Assembly (NCBI GenBank): GCA_030848705.1
Contig: CM061245.1
Coordinates: 77,859,564 to 77,923,563, forward strand
Origin: Heracleum sosnowskyi
Lineage: Eukaryota; Streptophyta; Magnoliopsida; Apiales; Apiaceae
Direction: 5' to 3'
DNA: 64,000 nt
The notes under the pieces were generated by a model. That model had not been told where the DNA came from and searched no databases. It saw only the letters and a list, made by a program, of their open reading frames with translations. Below are positions 1-10,911 of the stretch, one piece after another. The position numbers and the translations under genes are program-made. How positions within the stretch are numbered: position 1 is the first letter of the stretch; each line of letters opens with the position of its first letter.

Positions 1-586
1 AAATGATTTCAGTATCAAGATATTTTGACAAGTTATTGTCTTATACCCGCTTTATTTCTGGGTTGAATTAAAGGCAGAATTATGCCATACTTTCATTACC
101 TTGCTGAGCTATAGCTCACTCTTGCTATTATTTTATATATATTATATAGCAGCGAAGCAGGATACCAATGGGACGGCACATACCTCGCAAGGCGTTTCCA
201 GAAACAGTTCCTAGCAGTGATCCCGGGAGTAGTACGAACCAATTGAATCAGGCTACGGCTTTTGGCATTCAACTTATGTATAGACATGAATGGTATTAGA
301 GGATTGTGAGCATCAGAAGGCTAAGCTGGTAATGTAACAATACTTAGAAATTGTATCAGTAACAGATTCAAAAGACATTTGGGTATTGTAATAATAAGAA
401 TTATTTATTCCGCAGTTGTTGTAGTGTGTCGTTTCTGAGACTCTAACCTGTGTGTGTGTGTGTGAGGTATATGTTGTGGGGTCATGAACAGGTAAATTAT
501 GAATGGTGTGAGTAAAACAGGTAAGGCAAGGAGTACATGGATTGTGACAACCCTAAATCCCTGACCCCGGATTTTGGGCTGTTACA
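1..586. mobile_element. Terminal segment of an unidentified LTR-type element, cutting element A
   Basis: The recognisable pol start of element A stops abruptly at about 587. The sequence to the left ends in GGGCTGTTACA; read on the minus strand it begins TGTAACAGCCC, a usual start for plant Ty3/gypsy LTRs. No credible coding sequence lies here. A short TG dinucleotide run occupies 449-464. I infer an LTR (one end only) inserted into A; its other end and the second target-site copy lie outside the window, so the class is uncertain. Confidence 0.4.
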
Positions 587-616
587 TTTTGTCTTCCTGC
601 ACACAATAGAACCAAA

Positions 617-3088
617 TCAAGTCGATTTTGGTACCCAAGTTTCCTTGGGTCCTGTTTTGTTAGCCTTTGCTTTTCCTTTTATATCATTTTTCACCTTGGG
701 CTCAGATTGATTTAAATCAATCTTTATCCTTGGTGTTGATTTCTGAGGATTGCTCACACTTTCATTCTTAGCATGCATAATTGGAGGAACAAACATGTTA
801 TTCATATTCCATGGCATTTGTGGCACATTAAACATATTCATGTATGGATTAGACACAAATGGCATGCTGGCATATGGATTTTGAAATTGTGCATATGGAG
901 CGAACATGTTAGGCATAACAGGCATTGTAGGCATAGAACTATTCATTGCAGGCTTGGGAATTTTCACTTTAACAGTCTTCTTAACAGATTTGCAGTTAGT
1001 AGATAAATGACTAACACTTCCACAATTAACACATGTCTTTCTAGGAGCATATTTATCAGGTGTGTAATTGTTGTGTTTGTTAATTCCTACTTTGCCATTC
1101 CTGTTATTCTTTTTATTTCCCTTAGCCTCAACTTGAACATTCTCTAACTTATCTTTCAATTGCTTGTTGGATAAGTGACCTACATTAGCTCTCTCAACAG
1201 GCTTCTCAACTTTCTTTGATTTACTAGACTCACCTTGAACAAAGTTCTTGGTGACAGGACCATACTTGTCATTAAGTCTAGTGAGTTTATCTTTTCTTTT
1301 GTCTGTCAACGGAACTCCCTGATCGGTTGATGGTTCATCTGTCAACGGAACATTGCATTCCGTTGACATATCAACCTTCAACAAATGATCATTGTTGTTT
1401 GTTGACTCTGTTTCTGATTCTAAGGTTTCACAAACATACCCTAGTTTCTCTTTGTTCTTTTTCCATGATTGTTCACAGAAAGATTCCATACCTTGAACAT
1501 TAATGATGTTGGTAGCAACATTCCCGGCATCTTTCCATTTTGCAATCACACTTTGTTCTATCTCAAGTTGTGTTTTAAGAATTTCTTCCCTTTGTAACAC
1601 GTTCTCAAGTTCCTTCTTAGCATCCCTACTAACACATCTCATTATCTCAAATTCAATGAGCTATGCTTCTAACATTGCATTCCTATCACTTAAGAGCAAA
1701 TTAGTCTCTTTTATTCTTGAATTCTCTTTGGTAAGTGATTTAAGAGTAACACGCAAATTATACAATACAATAGACATTTCATTTACTGCACTATCGCATT
1801 CCTCTTTAGAAAGCTCAGAAAGATTAGTAATTGTTACCTGGTTGCTTGAGGAGCTTGCTTCCTGCTCATGATTGTTAGCCATAAGAGCCAAGTTGACATA
1901 TTCAACATCATCATCAGAATCTTCACCATTACCAGCCCAATCATACTCCTGAGACATGAAAGCCTTTTCTTTTTTCTTGAGAAGTTCAAAGTATTTCTTT
2001 TTATAATCAACAGGCTCAAATTTCCTGTTGCTCTTCTCAACTTTGGGCTTTCTGCAGTCTCCAGCAAAGTGACCAAGCATTCCAAAATTGAAACATTTAG
2101 ATTTAGACTTTTCAATCCAGTTTGATTTGTTAGGTTGAAAGTCTCTTCTTGGTGGCCTTGCTTCTGAGTTTGTCTTGAACTTGAACTTAGAGAATTTTCT
2201 TGACAGAAAAGCAATGTGTTCATCAATCTCATCTAAGTCATCCAAGTTGGTTGATTCTGGTTCTTCTTCTTCTGTCATCTTACCTTTACCCTTGCTAACA
2301 TCACTTCTACAACTAGCTCGACTAGTTGTGGCCTTTGCAGCTTCTTCAGTGTCATCTTCCAGTTGGTTCACAGATGCAATCAATGCAATAGATCCACCCT
2401 TCTTCTGTACCTTTTCAATTTCCTCATCTTGCTCCATTTCCAGCTCATAAGTCTTCAAGGTTCCATAAAGCCTTTCAAGAGTGTAGTCTTTGTACTCTTG
2501 AGTGTTTCTTAGAGAAACAGTCATAGGCTTCCATTCTTTTGGAAGAGCTCTTAGAAATTTAAGGTTTGAGTCCTTAGTTTGGTAGATTCTCCCATACAAC
2601 TTTAATCCATTCAGAAGCTTTTGAAACCTACTAAACGTGTCATTTAGGGTTTCACCAGCTTTAAAGTGAAAGTGCTCATATTGTTGTATAAGGAGTTGCA
2701 TTTTGTTCTCCCTTACTTGCTCAGTTCCTTCACATAGTGTTCTGACAGTGTCCCATACTTCTTTGGAGGTTGTACAGTTTATGACATTGTCAAACATCTC
2801 TTGCTCCAAACCATTAAACAGAATGTTCATGGTTCTCTTATCTTTATGGATTTCTGCAAGATCTTCAATAGTCCATTCTGAGACAAGTTTTGGAATTTCT
2901 ACATCAGGAGCATCATCTGGCACTCCAATTCTAGATGCAAACTTCATGGGAACGTGTGGACCTTTCTCAATGCAGTCTACATATCTCTCATCCATAGACA
3001 TGAGATGTAAATGCATCTTTACTTTCCAGTGAAAGTAATTGTCCTTATCAAGAACTGGTATCTTTACACCTGCATCCTTCTTCACCAT
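617..3088 (-). pseudogene. gag: Element A gag polyprotein, broken by an in-frame TAG
   Basis: This encodes a copia capsid/nucleocapsid protein. Translation starts at the ATG at 3088 (MVKKDAGVKIPVLDKDNY), the usual UBN2-type copia gag N-terminus. The reading frame runs 475 codons to a TAG at 1661-1663 and then continues in the same frame for about 347 codons to a TGA at 617-619, so one substitution, probably CAG to TAG, splits an otherwise open gene of about 823 codons. The first zinc knuckle is damaged: in CFNFGMLGHFAGDC the second cysteine is phenylalanine. The second (CVNCGSVSHLSTNC) is intact and lies in the C-terminal part, followed by a Met/Pro/Asn-rich tail. Polar coiled-coil-like sequence lies between them. 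Both the stop and the zinc-knuckle loss point to decay. The CGTTGA word of the LTR also occurs in the coding sequence near 1303-1366. Confidence 0.85.
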
Positions 3089-3138
3089 GGCTTCTGTTTT
3101 TGGTCTTGATCTTTAAACTTCTTGTGTGTTAGAAGCTT

Positions 3139-3150
3139 GCTCTGATACCA
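3139..3150 (-). other. Element A primer-binding site
   Basis: GCTCTGATACCA on the plus strand is the complement of TGGTATCAGAGC, the standard copia primer site matching the 3' end of initiator tRNA-Met. It sits two bases from the LTR edge at 3153, which fixes the minus orientation of the element. Confidence 0.85.
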
Positions 3151-3152
3151 AT

Positions 3153-4193
3153 TGTTAATCCCAAATGACCTAACAGAATTGTAGAAGGGGGGGTTGAATA
3201 CAATTCTTGATATTTTCTTAAACTTAAAACACTTTATAAAATAAAAACTGAACTGAATAAATAAAAACACAAGATATAAATAATTCAGTTGGATTGTTTG
3301 ATGATCCAACTGAAGTGTTTTTATTGCGGAAATAATCTGTGATACACAAGTACACTGCTGCTCAGTTACAGAGTTGTAGAGAAGAGTGCTCTCAAGGATA
3401 GCTAATACAAACTATGTGTTTTTCTTCTCTTACTCTATCTTAACTGTTACACTTGGTTATATATCCCCAAGTTTACAATACTTATTTTTGGCTACTCTAA
3501 AGTACACTAAAGGTAACCGCCAATAGTTTGCTTTTCATCCCTTTTGTCCAGTGGTCCTTGGAGATCCTTGCTTTTGTCTTCATGCTTATTATGATCACTC
3601 CCAAGAGCCCAATTGGAAACTGGGATGTTTCCTTATTCCCCATGTCCATTTTAATGGTTTCCAATGCAAAGTACACTTCCACATCACCTTTAGATCTGTT
3701 CAGTAAACTGTCACTATCACTTTGTCAACTATTCAGAAAAGCAATAATGATTCGTTGATAGCAGGGAGATGTGTTTCGTTGATAGCTTTATTCTTCATTC
3801 CGTTGATGGTGTTTCTCTCGTTTCGTTGATGAGTAAACTCCATACCGTTGATGGTGTATCCTTGTTTCGTTGATAGAGTAATCCTCATACCGTTGACATG
3901 TCTTCACTTAGGCAAAATTACAAGGCATAACATATTTACAATTAACCAACCTATTTTGCCTATCTAGTACTTAGTCAACATGACTTAGAAAACCTATCTA
4001 GTACATACATCAAATGCATATCAAACTGTGAAGTATTGTACAGTGCAATTGCTACAACACTCATTCCGTTGATGAGCTTCCTGTCAAAGAAACACTGCAA
4101 AGCATGCTATTCCGTTGACAGTTACAAAATGACTTAATACAAAATCTACTAAGTGTTTTTATAATTATCATCAAGAACAACATATTCCTAACA
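3153..4193 (-). repeat. Element A 5' LTR (1041 bp)
   Basis: The boundaries are TG/CA: on the minus strand it runs from TGTTAGGAATATG at 4193 to GGGATTAACA at 3153, next to the PBS. A TATA-like box (GGATATATAACC on the minus strand) lies at 3455-3466. The U5 hairpin has arms at 3176-3183 and 3199-3206 around a C-run loop. The U3 half carries the CGTTGA array. No second LTR is in the window, so age cannot be estimated. Confidence 0.85.
3746..3899. repeat. Phased CGTTGA array in the element A LTR
   Basis: Seven copies of a TTCGTTGATRG-type word have their CGTTGA cores starting at 3753, 3777, 3801, 3824, 3846, 3868 and 3891, that is 22-24 bp apart. Two more isolated copies lie near 4067 and 4113. 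Sequence between the copies is not well conserved, so the word itself is what is repeated. Spacing close to two helical turns suggests protein binding on one DNA face, which is inference. Confidence 0.75.
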
Positions 4194-4985
4194 CAAACCA
4201 CTAACTTTCTCTAATCAAGCTCATACATAAGTAGTGTATTACATTTTATTTTGAGTTTTCTTTAAAATTTTATTAAATAAACCACATTTTCTCCTTTTCT
4301 TCGATATTGTTTTTTAAAATTTTACTTTTAAGTAAATAGAACATTAGTTTATACTATTTATAAAATATTACGTAGTATATAATTAAAAAAAAATATTTTA
4401 ATGAATTGAGCATATTCTACAATTATCTTTTTCCATTTTAAATGATTGATATAATAAAATAAAATTTTAAAATAATATAAGATTATTGATAAATGTAATC
4501 GAGTCTGAAAAATATATGAGTTTATTTACATTCGTAGTTGTGTTTATATTAAATTATTGAAATAAAAAAAATAAGATTTGGTTTTAAAAAATATTAATTT
4601 TTATTTATCAAATCATACATAATAAATGAATGCATCACATAATTTTTAGGTATATAAAATTTTAAATATGCGAGTCATATTAGAGATATTTGGTCGACCA
4701 ACTATTTAGACTTTCAGCGATTTAGAGGTATGCTTGGTCTAAAAACATAAAATATAAAACAAATAATAATTGAATTTATGTTAAAAATATGACAACTCTA
4801 AAATATGATTTATGGTATATATATATATAGAAAATAACATAATTTAATATTCAATATAAAATAAAAAATGTTATGAATTTTTGAATCATAAATATTACAA
4901 AACTTTAATAATTATTAATAATGACTAGTTAGACTATAACTCGAATAAAGTATGGTAATATGAATTTTTATATAATACTAACATA
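4194..4985. other. AT-rich spacer, nothing recognised
   Basis: This is very AT-rich sequence with no ORF of note and no LTR, PBS or PPT signature. I see only simple A/T runs and TA repeats (for example near 4820). Confidence 0.6.
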
Positions 4986-5018
4986 ATAACCCGTGCGAGG
5001 CACGGGGCTTTTTCTATC
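4986..5018 (+). mobile_element. Helitron-like 3' terminus, degenerate
   Basis: CCCGTGC GAG GCACGGG at 4990-5006 is a perfect 7-bp stem hairpin followed by GGCTTTTTCTAT. Plant Helitrons end in such a GC hairpin a few bases before CTRR; here CTAT replaces CTAG. A second copy of the same pattern, ending in CTAG, lies at 8796-8825. No Rep/helicase ORF is present, so this would be a non-autonomous or eroded copy. Confidence 0.4.
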
Positions 5019-8000
5019 AATGTGTGGAAGTGCTGATTTTTTAGGATTTGAAAATTATGATTGTACACTGACTTTATTTGAAATAAAATATAAGAACTCA
5101 TAAGCATTGTATTTTATATGTATGAGCCAACTAAAATGCAACCGGAAGCACCCATTTCTTAGTAAATGTTTAGACACTCGGGTGACGATAAATCGTGTCA
5201 TGTTTGCCTTTTTGTTGACGGTTTGAGACTCCGATGATGCTGGTGATCACATATATTTTGGTTGTAAGTGATCCGTAACTGTGTTCTCATGTACCTCGAA
5301 TAAAATTTTAGTTTCTTTGATAGCACACAAATTTGTTCTGAACTCGGCATGCCATATCATTCCGAGGCTACACCCTGTGTGAACTTGGGATGGTATAAGT
5401 TAGACCCGCTATGTATATATGTGTGCATGCATCCATGCGTTGATATCAGATGGGATTTTATGGTAACACATGATGTCCTTTTTTTATTTGTCAGCAACGG
5501 TATGGAAAACTCTGAATAGCTGTGCTAGTTTCTTTGTCTGACTCAAAGATTTAGCAGGCTCCGATTTAGGAGGGGAGCCTGTTGCATCTTCTAGTGTCAT
5601 TATTCTCAATCCGGTAAAGCATATTTCCAGTCATGTGTTATTTTCTATCGATTCTCGCAATGTCCCTAATTTAATTTATAGATAATTTGATTTATTCAAA
5701 ATTATAAGTGCACTAAAAATAGGATATTTCTTAACTTATAAACATGTTGTATAAGTCATATTTAGACTGATTCACTGAACATGTACGAATTTATTACTAG
5801 TCTTGCAGCAACTTTGAATCTTAAATGTAAATATACCTGTTTTTCTTTCTATTCTCAGTAAATCTATGGAAATTAAATTTTGGAGTTAATTGTTTAATAA
5901 TTTAATCTAATTGTTTTGCCTTTCTTGTATTAAAAAATTCAATAAACACAGGTTAAATAAAGTTCTCTCTTTCCTTTCTTTTCAAAAGTATAATCGACTC
6001 TCAGTTGGTCATGTGACATACTTATTTGCATAGTCATGTTCTTTAAATTTTTGGCATTGTAGGGAATTTAATATTTATTTACGTAACGATGAGAATTGAT
6101 AAAGGTATTGTCCAATCAATGTACAAAAAATAATTTATATAACTTAATTTTTTATCTTTTAGATCTATAATTTTAAATAACTCTGAGTGTATAATGTAAT
6201 TGATCGATCATAATATTTTTCTTACTTGTATGATATGAAATATCATATTTTCTAAAATTTGTTCACTTGACTATATATTTTAATCTATTTAATTTATTAT
6301 ATAATTTTCAAATTTACCTATTGTATATTTATTAATTTAATTCAAAATAAGCAATTATTAACTTCCATAAAATTAATATAAAATTTTATATTAAAATTAA
6401 TTACAAATGCGTTACATACATAATTCATCCAACATAGTTCTAAATCTAGTCACTTCTATTATATTTATACTATATTATTAAAATCGAAATATTAAAACTT
6501 TGATAGTTGGTCAGCACGGTACTCATATTTTGGGATTTACACTTTAGTTCTTTTATTTTTACAATTGTACCGTAATTTTTTAAAATAATAATTTTATTCA
6601 AAACATATCTCTAAAAAATTGTTTAACACAAAACTCTTAAAACACAATTTATTGCGATCAAACACCTATGTCAATTCGACGCCGAGTTCAACAACCATAT
6701 ATAAGTATTCATATTTAAAATCATTTGCTTAAGAAACAAATATAAATATTAAAAGAAAATATTAAACTCGTGCATGACACATGTTACGAGCTTGTATTTG
6801 TATATGTTGTATTTGTATATGTAATAAAAATACTCATGAATATCGTGTATACATGTTATCGATATGTGCTATATACCCGTGATTGTTGTCTAATTTTTAA
6901 ATATTGGACACTACTTTTTATTAATTTAAAAATAAATAATTAAATAATATATAAAGAAACTACTTGTAATATATTACTTATGTTATAATCAATGTTCAGT
7001 ATTACGCTTTATAGATTAAATATATGAATAATTCAAATAAATTATGTAGTACAATAAAGATAGACTGTTGTGCAAAAATATATATCATTTTATAGTTTAC
7101 ATTACATATACAAGATATTTGTATGACTAAAACAAATGTAGATATACATCACACGCAACATTGTTTTTAAAATTTAATATTAAAATTCTATAAGATTGGT
7201 TGTTTAAATAATTATGTACAACATTTTGAAAACTGAAACAACATAGATTAATATATATTATAAAATCACCTTTGTTTTTTGATCAAAGTTAATATAATAA
7301 TAAATATAGGATTAAGAATGATGTGAGGTTTATGTAATGTGATTTTTCAATCAAAATCAAAAGAAGTCATGTAACTCAATGGTTATAAGAATGATTTCCT
7401 TAGGGAAGGTCAATGATTCGATTTTGCACAAAAACATTATTTACTCATTTTTTTCTTTAGATAAGAGAGTAATGACATGCCATGTAATTTCAAAATATAT
7501 AAAGGTAAAATTGTCATTTCACAGGGGGTTTTTTGGCTCAAAATTACCCCCCAATTGTCCTATTATATATTGAAGAGGATAGTAAATTGATCAATACAAT
7601 ATGTAATAGTTGAGTTATAACATATGTTGGATGACACTCAAGGGAAAACTCCTTATATAGAGTCCGAGAGAGAACCATTACATAAATATCGATAATACAT
7701 ATTTTTATCACATATTTTATTAATTATAATCATACATACCAATTAAATAAACAAAAAAAGAAATTACACAACTTTTTTCTAAAAAATTAATTGAAAATTA
7801 ATCGAATAGTTCAAAGTGATTCTGTAGTAGAATTAAATTTATCCAAAATTATTCTGCACTTGAATCAAATTTAAGATCAATATTTTTGTTCAAATTTTAA
7901 ATGTTAAATTTTTTATAAAAGTTTATATATGATAATATTCTACATTAGAATTAGATTTTATATTTTGTGAAAGAGAATTTTAAAATTATTTATGAGATTC

Positions 8001-8795
8001 TATTATAGAATAGATAGTTTTCACGATTTTCTATATAAAGAGGGTTCTCCACCTGGAAGAATGGCCAACATATGCTTACATCAATCTACGATGAAATCAT
8101 AAAATTTGATCTTAGATATCATGAAGATGCACATGTCATTAAAGTCGTCTAATCATAATTTACACTGGTCAAAATATTTGTGAAAAGTTTAAAGTCGAGT
8201 TAAAAAGTAATTCGAAATTATAAGAAAAAAAATGTTTTAATTTACAAAAATTTGAGCAGAAAACTTTAGTTCTGTGTAATATACATTAGACTAAAACTAA
8301 ATATTTGAGTTTAAAAGGGTATGAATATGTACAAAAAAATATGAAAAAATGCGCAAGACACCGTTTGGATGACTTTTACATAATATTAATAGATTTCGTA
8401 ATATGTCTCAGTCTTACGTATATTTTGATTTTTTACAAATGTACTCTTACAATGTTAAAATCACATCGACTATGTTATATACCGATAATTTTACTAAAAT
8501 ATTTATTTATTTTATACAAAAATAATCAATTTGATAAAGTTCATATCACATCATTGAAAATCATATTAATATTTTAGCAATTAAAAGTAATCTTGTGATT
8601 ATTATCGTATGAATATTTATCCAAATTTTCTAAAATCTAATCAAGTTATAGAATATTAGGTTGATGTAATTGACATGCCATATTACAAAAGTACTATAAA
8701 ATATAAGATAAAATCAAAATCTTATCCTTTTTCAAATTTCTAATTACAAAATTATCTCAATATATAAACAATTTCGAACGAGAAATTAATTCAGT
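5019..8795. other. AT-rich spacer, probably old non-autonomous transposon sequence
   Basis: I see no coding region. ORFs here (for example around 7379-7573 and 8305-8577) are short, AT-driven and lack any family motif. A TCTATTATATTTATACTATATTATTAAAATC stretch in two short AT blocks near 6455-6485 resembles a Helitron 5' end and could pair with the 3' end at 8825, giving an element of about 2.4 kb. The base before TC is T rather than the expected A, so this pairing is tentative. Confidence 0.35.
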
Positions 8796-8825
8796 GCTCG
8801 TGCCTCGCATGGGCTTTTACCCTAG
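8796..8825 (+). mobile_element. Helitron-like 3' terminus ending CTAG
   Basis: GCTCGTGC CTC GCATGGGC at 8796-8814 forms a hairpin with G-T wobble pairs. It is followed by TTTTACC and CTAG (8822-8825), with T as the next base, as expected for insertion between A and T. The layout matches the degenerate end at 4986-5018. It is probably the end of a non-autonomous Helitron. Confidence 0.5.
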
Positions 8826-9772
8826 TTTCACTTTAAAAATAAGTCTTGAGGTCAACACTAATATTAGTTTATATCATATTTTTTTATACTTATTTCAAAT
8901 TATTTTATTTACATTTTTTTAAATCTAGAATTGTCTACCTTTTTACCTGTACAAATTTTATAATCTAAGATTAGCTTTAAAATTTCTTATATCACATCTC
9001 ACTTATCTTGTCATTTAATTACAAAATTTTCAAATTATTTTATTAACCACCATTTAATTGCAAGGAATCGAACCGAGATTTAATGATAACCTGATGAGTA
9101 AAATAATATGACCGCAAGTGCACGGTGTTTGTTGTTAGCAGAAACTAGCAAGTACGGGGTCGTATCCACAAGGAGACAAGTTTTAAGAGATTTAATCTAA
9201 TTATTGCAAATTGTTTCTAGAGTGACAACGATTTTTGGGGATTTTATCTAACTAAAGAAAGCAATTAAATGTGTTTTATCAATTAACTAAAAGTCTAGGG
9301 CAATCAGGTTTACCATGTTTACACCAAAATGGTTTTTAAGCTAAAGCAACTAAAGTGGTCACGTAGCTAGAGTATGTTAATCTCTCTCAAGTATCAACAC
9401 TCTCGAAACATGCTAACACAATAATAGCTTTTAGTAATTTAACTGGTCAAGTGATTAGAATATGTGTTAATCTCTCTCAAGTATGAAAATTCTCAGAATT
9501 TCAATGATGCTCTCGCATTCACATTCATTCGGCTAATTGTATGTGTGCCTCTAATTAGTACATTATCTCTCTATCTATTACCATTATTGCATACAATTAA
9601 TCTATGATATTGGTCAATTACACGAACTAAACATTAAAACATATCAATTAAAATCACTTAGACCAATCCGACTACTGTGAAAATCAAATTATTGTCAAGG
9701 GGCAAACATGGTTCTCCCTTGCACCCTAGAATATGACTACTCACTCATACTAGGAATGAAAACAATGAAAAC
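8826..9772. other. Non-coding, probably old LTR-retrotransposon sequence
   Basis: There is no ORF. The segment near 9108-9180 (ACCGCAAGTGCACGG, then GGGGTCGTATCCACAAGG) resembles a non-coding block common in plant LTR retrotransposons. Two short CTCTCTCAAGTAT repeats lie near 9382 and 9472. I cannot assign a family. Confidence 0.3.
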
Positions 9773-10865
9773 TGCGAGGTTTTATGAGTAATTGTAGGTA
9801 GACAACTTAACTATGTAACCAGTTTTTCATTAGACTGAAAGAAACATATTGTCACAAGCCATAAATAATGTTCCATGTAATGTTCAATATGTACTATCAT
9901 GAATACATGTAATAATGAATGTAATCTGCAAGAAGTTCACTTTGTTCAAGCCCCATAAGATATTCTACATTTGATATGTACAAGGAATAAACATGTTGCC
10001 AAGATTCTCGAAGACAACAACTTTTCAAGGAACATCAAAACATGCAGTCAAGACATCACTCTTCATGACAACAACTTTTAGTTTTGACAACAACTTTGGC
10101 AGAAGCCCGGAGACAAAAACTTTTTACCATGATGACAACATGTTCTGCAAGGTCACGACATTAAAGTTCTCTGTTACTCCCCAGTCCTAGGAAAATCTTA
10201 CTGTCAGCTTTAGAACATCCCATGACAGCAGAACTTGGCGAACACGGTACTTTGTCTCACGGGAGGAACTTTTGATTCACCTACAAAGTAAAAAGTGTGG
10301 CAGATTATTTCAGTAACAGGTGGTACAGAACTCACATGGTTCTGTCACAATCCTGAAAGACTACGAATAGAGCTTGAGAGAGAACAAGACAAAGCTTACC
10401 ACTTCGAGGGTATGCAATTTCTACATCAACTAAGATTGAGTATGCTACAAAAGGAATGTATCTAGATTGCTTTATAGTTTATGTTTAGACTATCTAGTAT
10501 ACATTTTAGGAAAGATCACATGCGAGAAAATTGTAAGGAGCTGTCACTTGAATATATAAAAAGATTCACACCACAAATGTAATCCAAAGAACACAATCAA
10601 ACATGCTTAGAAATCTACTCCCACAACTCAGTTGTAATCTCTCTCGAGATAGAAGCTGGAAACATTGTTTTTCCAGGTTGTAGCAAAACCCTTTCCAAGA
10701 TAAATATATCAATTATTTTGTGAAGTCTCTATCCTGTTAGATAACTATTGTTTGCATTTGTTTCTACTGATAATTGCTAATCTCTTTCTTTGTTGTTGTG
10801 AAAAAGATTCTAAATTATCAGTATTGCATTCAACCCCCCTTCTGCAATACTCTCAGGGACTAACA
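9773..10865 (+). repeat. Element D 5' LTR (about 1093 bp)
   Basis: It starts TGCGAGGTTTTATGAG, aligned to the TGTTGGGATTTATGGG start of B's LTR, and ends in GGACTAACA just before the PBS. A TATA box (AATATATAAAAAG) lies at about 10550-10562. The U5 hairpin has arms at 10821-10828 and 10843-10850. CTGTCA, GACAGCA and GACAACA words recur through U3. The left edge is inferred by homology, since no second LTR remains to check it. Confidence 0.8.
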
Positions 10866-10867
10866 AC

Positions 10868-10879
10868 TGGTATCAGAGC
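10868..10879 (+). other. Element D primer-binding site
   Basis: TGGTATCAGAGC, the initiator tRNA-Met site, sits two bases after the LTR end. Confidence 0.85.
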
Positions 10880-10911
10880 AGTTAGATTGACATACAAATC
10901 TAAAGATCAAG

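Larger units (their letters stand above)
587..4193 (-). mobile_element. Element A: truncated Sirevirus-like Ty1/copia retrotransposon (pol start, gag, PBS, 5' LTR)
   Basis: Read on the minus strand the order is LTR (4193 to 3153), PBS, gag (3088 to 617) and the first few codons of pol, where the element is cut at about 587. The gag has two CCHC zinc-knuckle sites far apart, as in Sireviruses. A stop codon, a damaged zinc knuckle and the loss of pol show that it is not autonomous. Its LTR and gag carry a family-specific CGTTGA word. The 3' half lies outside the window or was lost. Confidence 0.85.

Noticed and set aside
96..287. 63-codon minus-strand ORF near the left edge
   Set aside because: Short, no motif, lies in a probable LTR segment; looks like chance.
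3746..3899. CRISPR-like array (short repeats at regular spacing)
   Set aside because: Repeats are about 10 bp with 12-14 bp gaps inside a plant LTR, with no cas genes; not a CRISPR.
8305..8577. 90-codon ORF with hydrophobic composition
   Set aside because: Hydrophobicity comes from AT-rich DNA (Ile, Leu, Phe, Tyr, Lys). The start is TTG and there is no promoter or homologue signal.
9108..9180. Possible promoter or RNA gene in ACCGCAAGTGCACGG region
   Set aside because: It resembles non-coding retrotransposon sequence; no tRNA or snRNA structure or A/B box could be identified.
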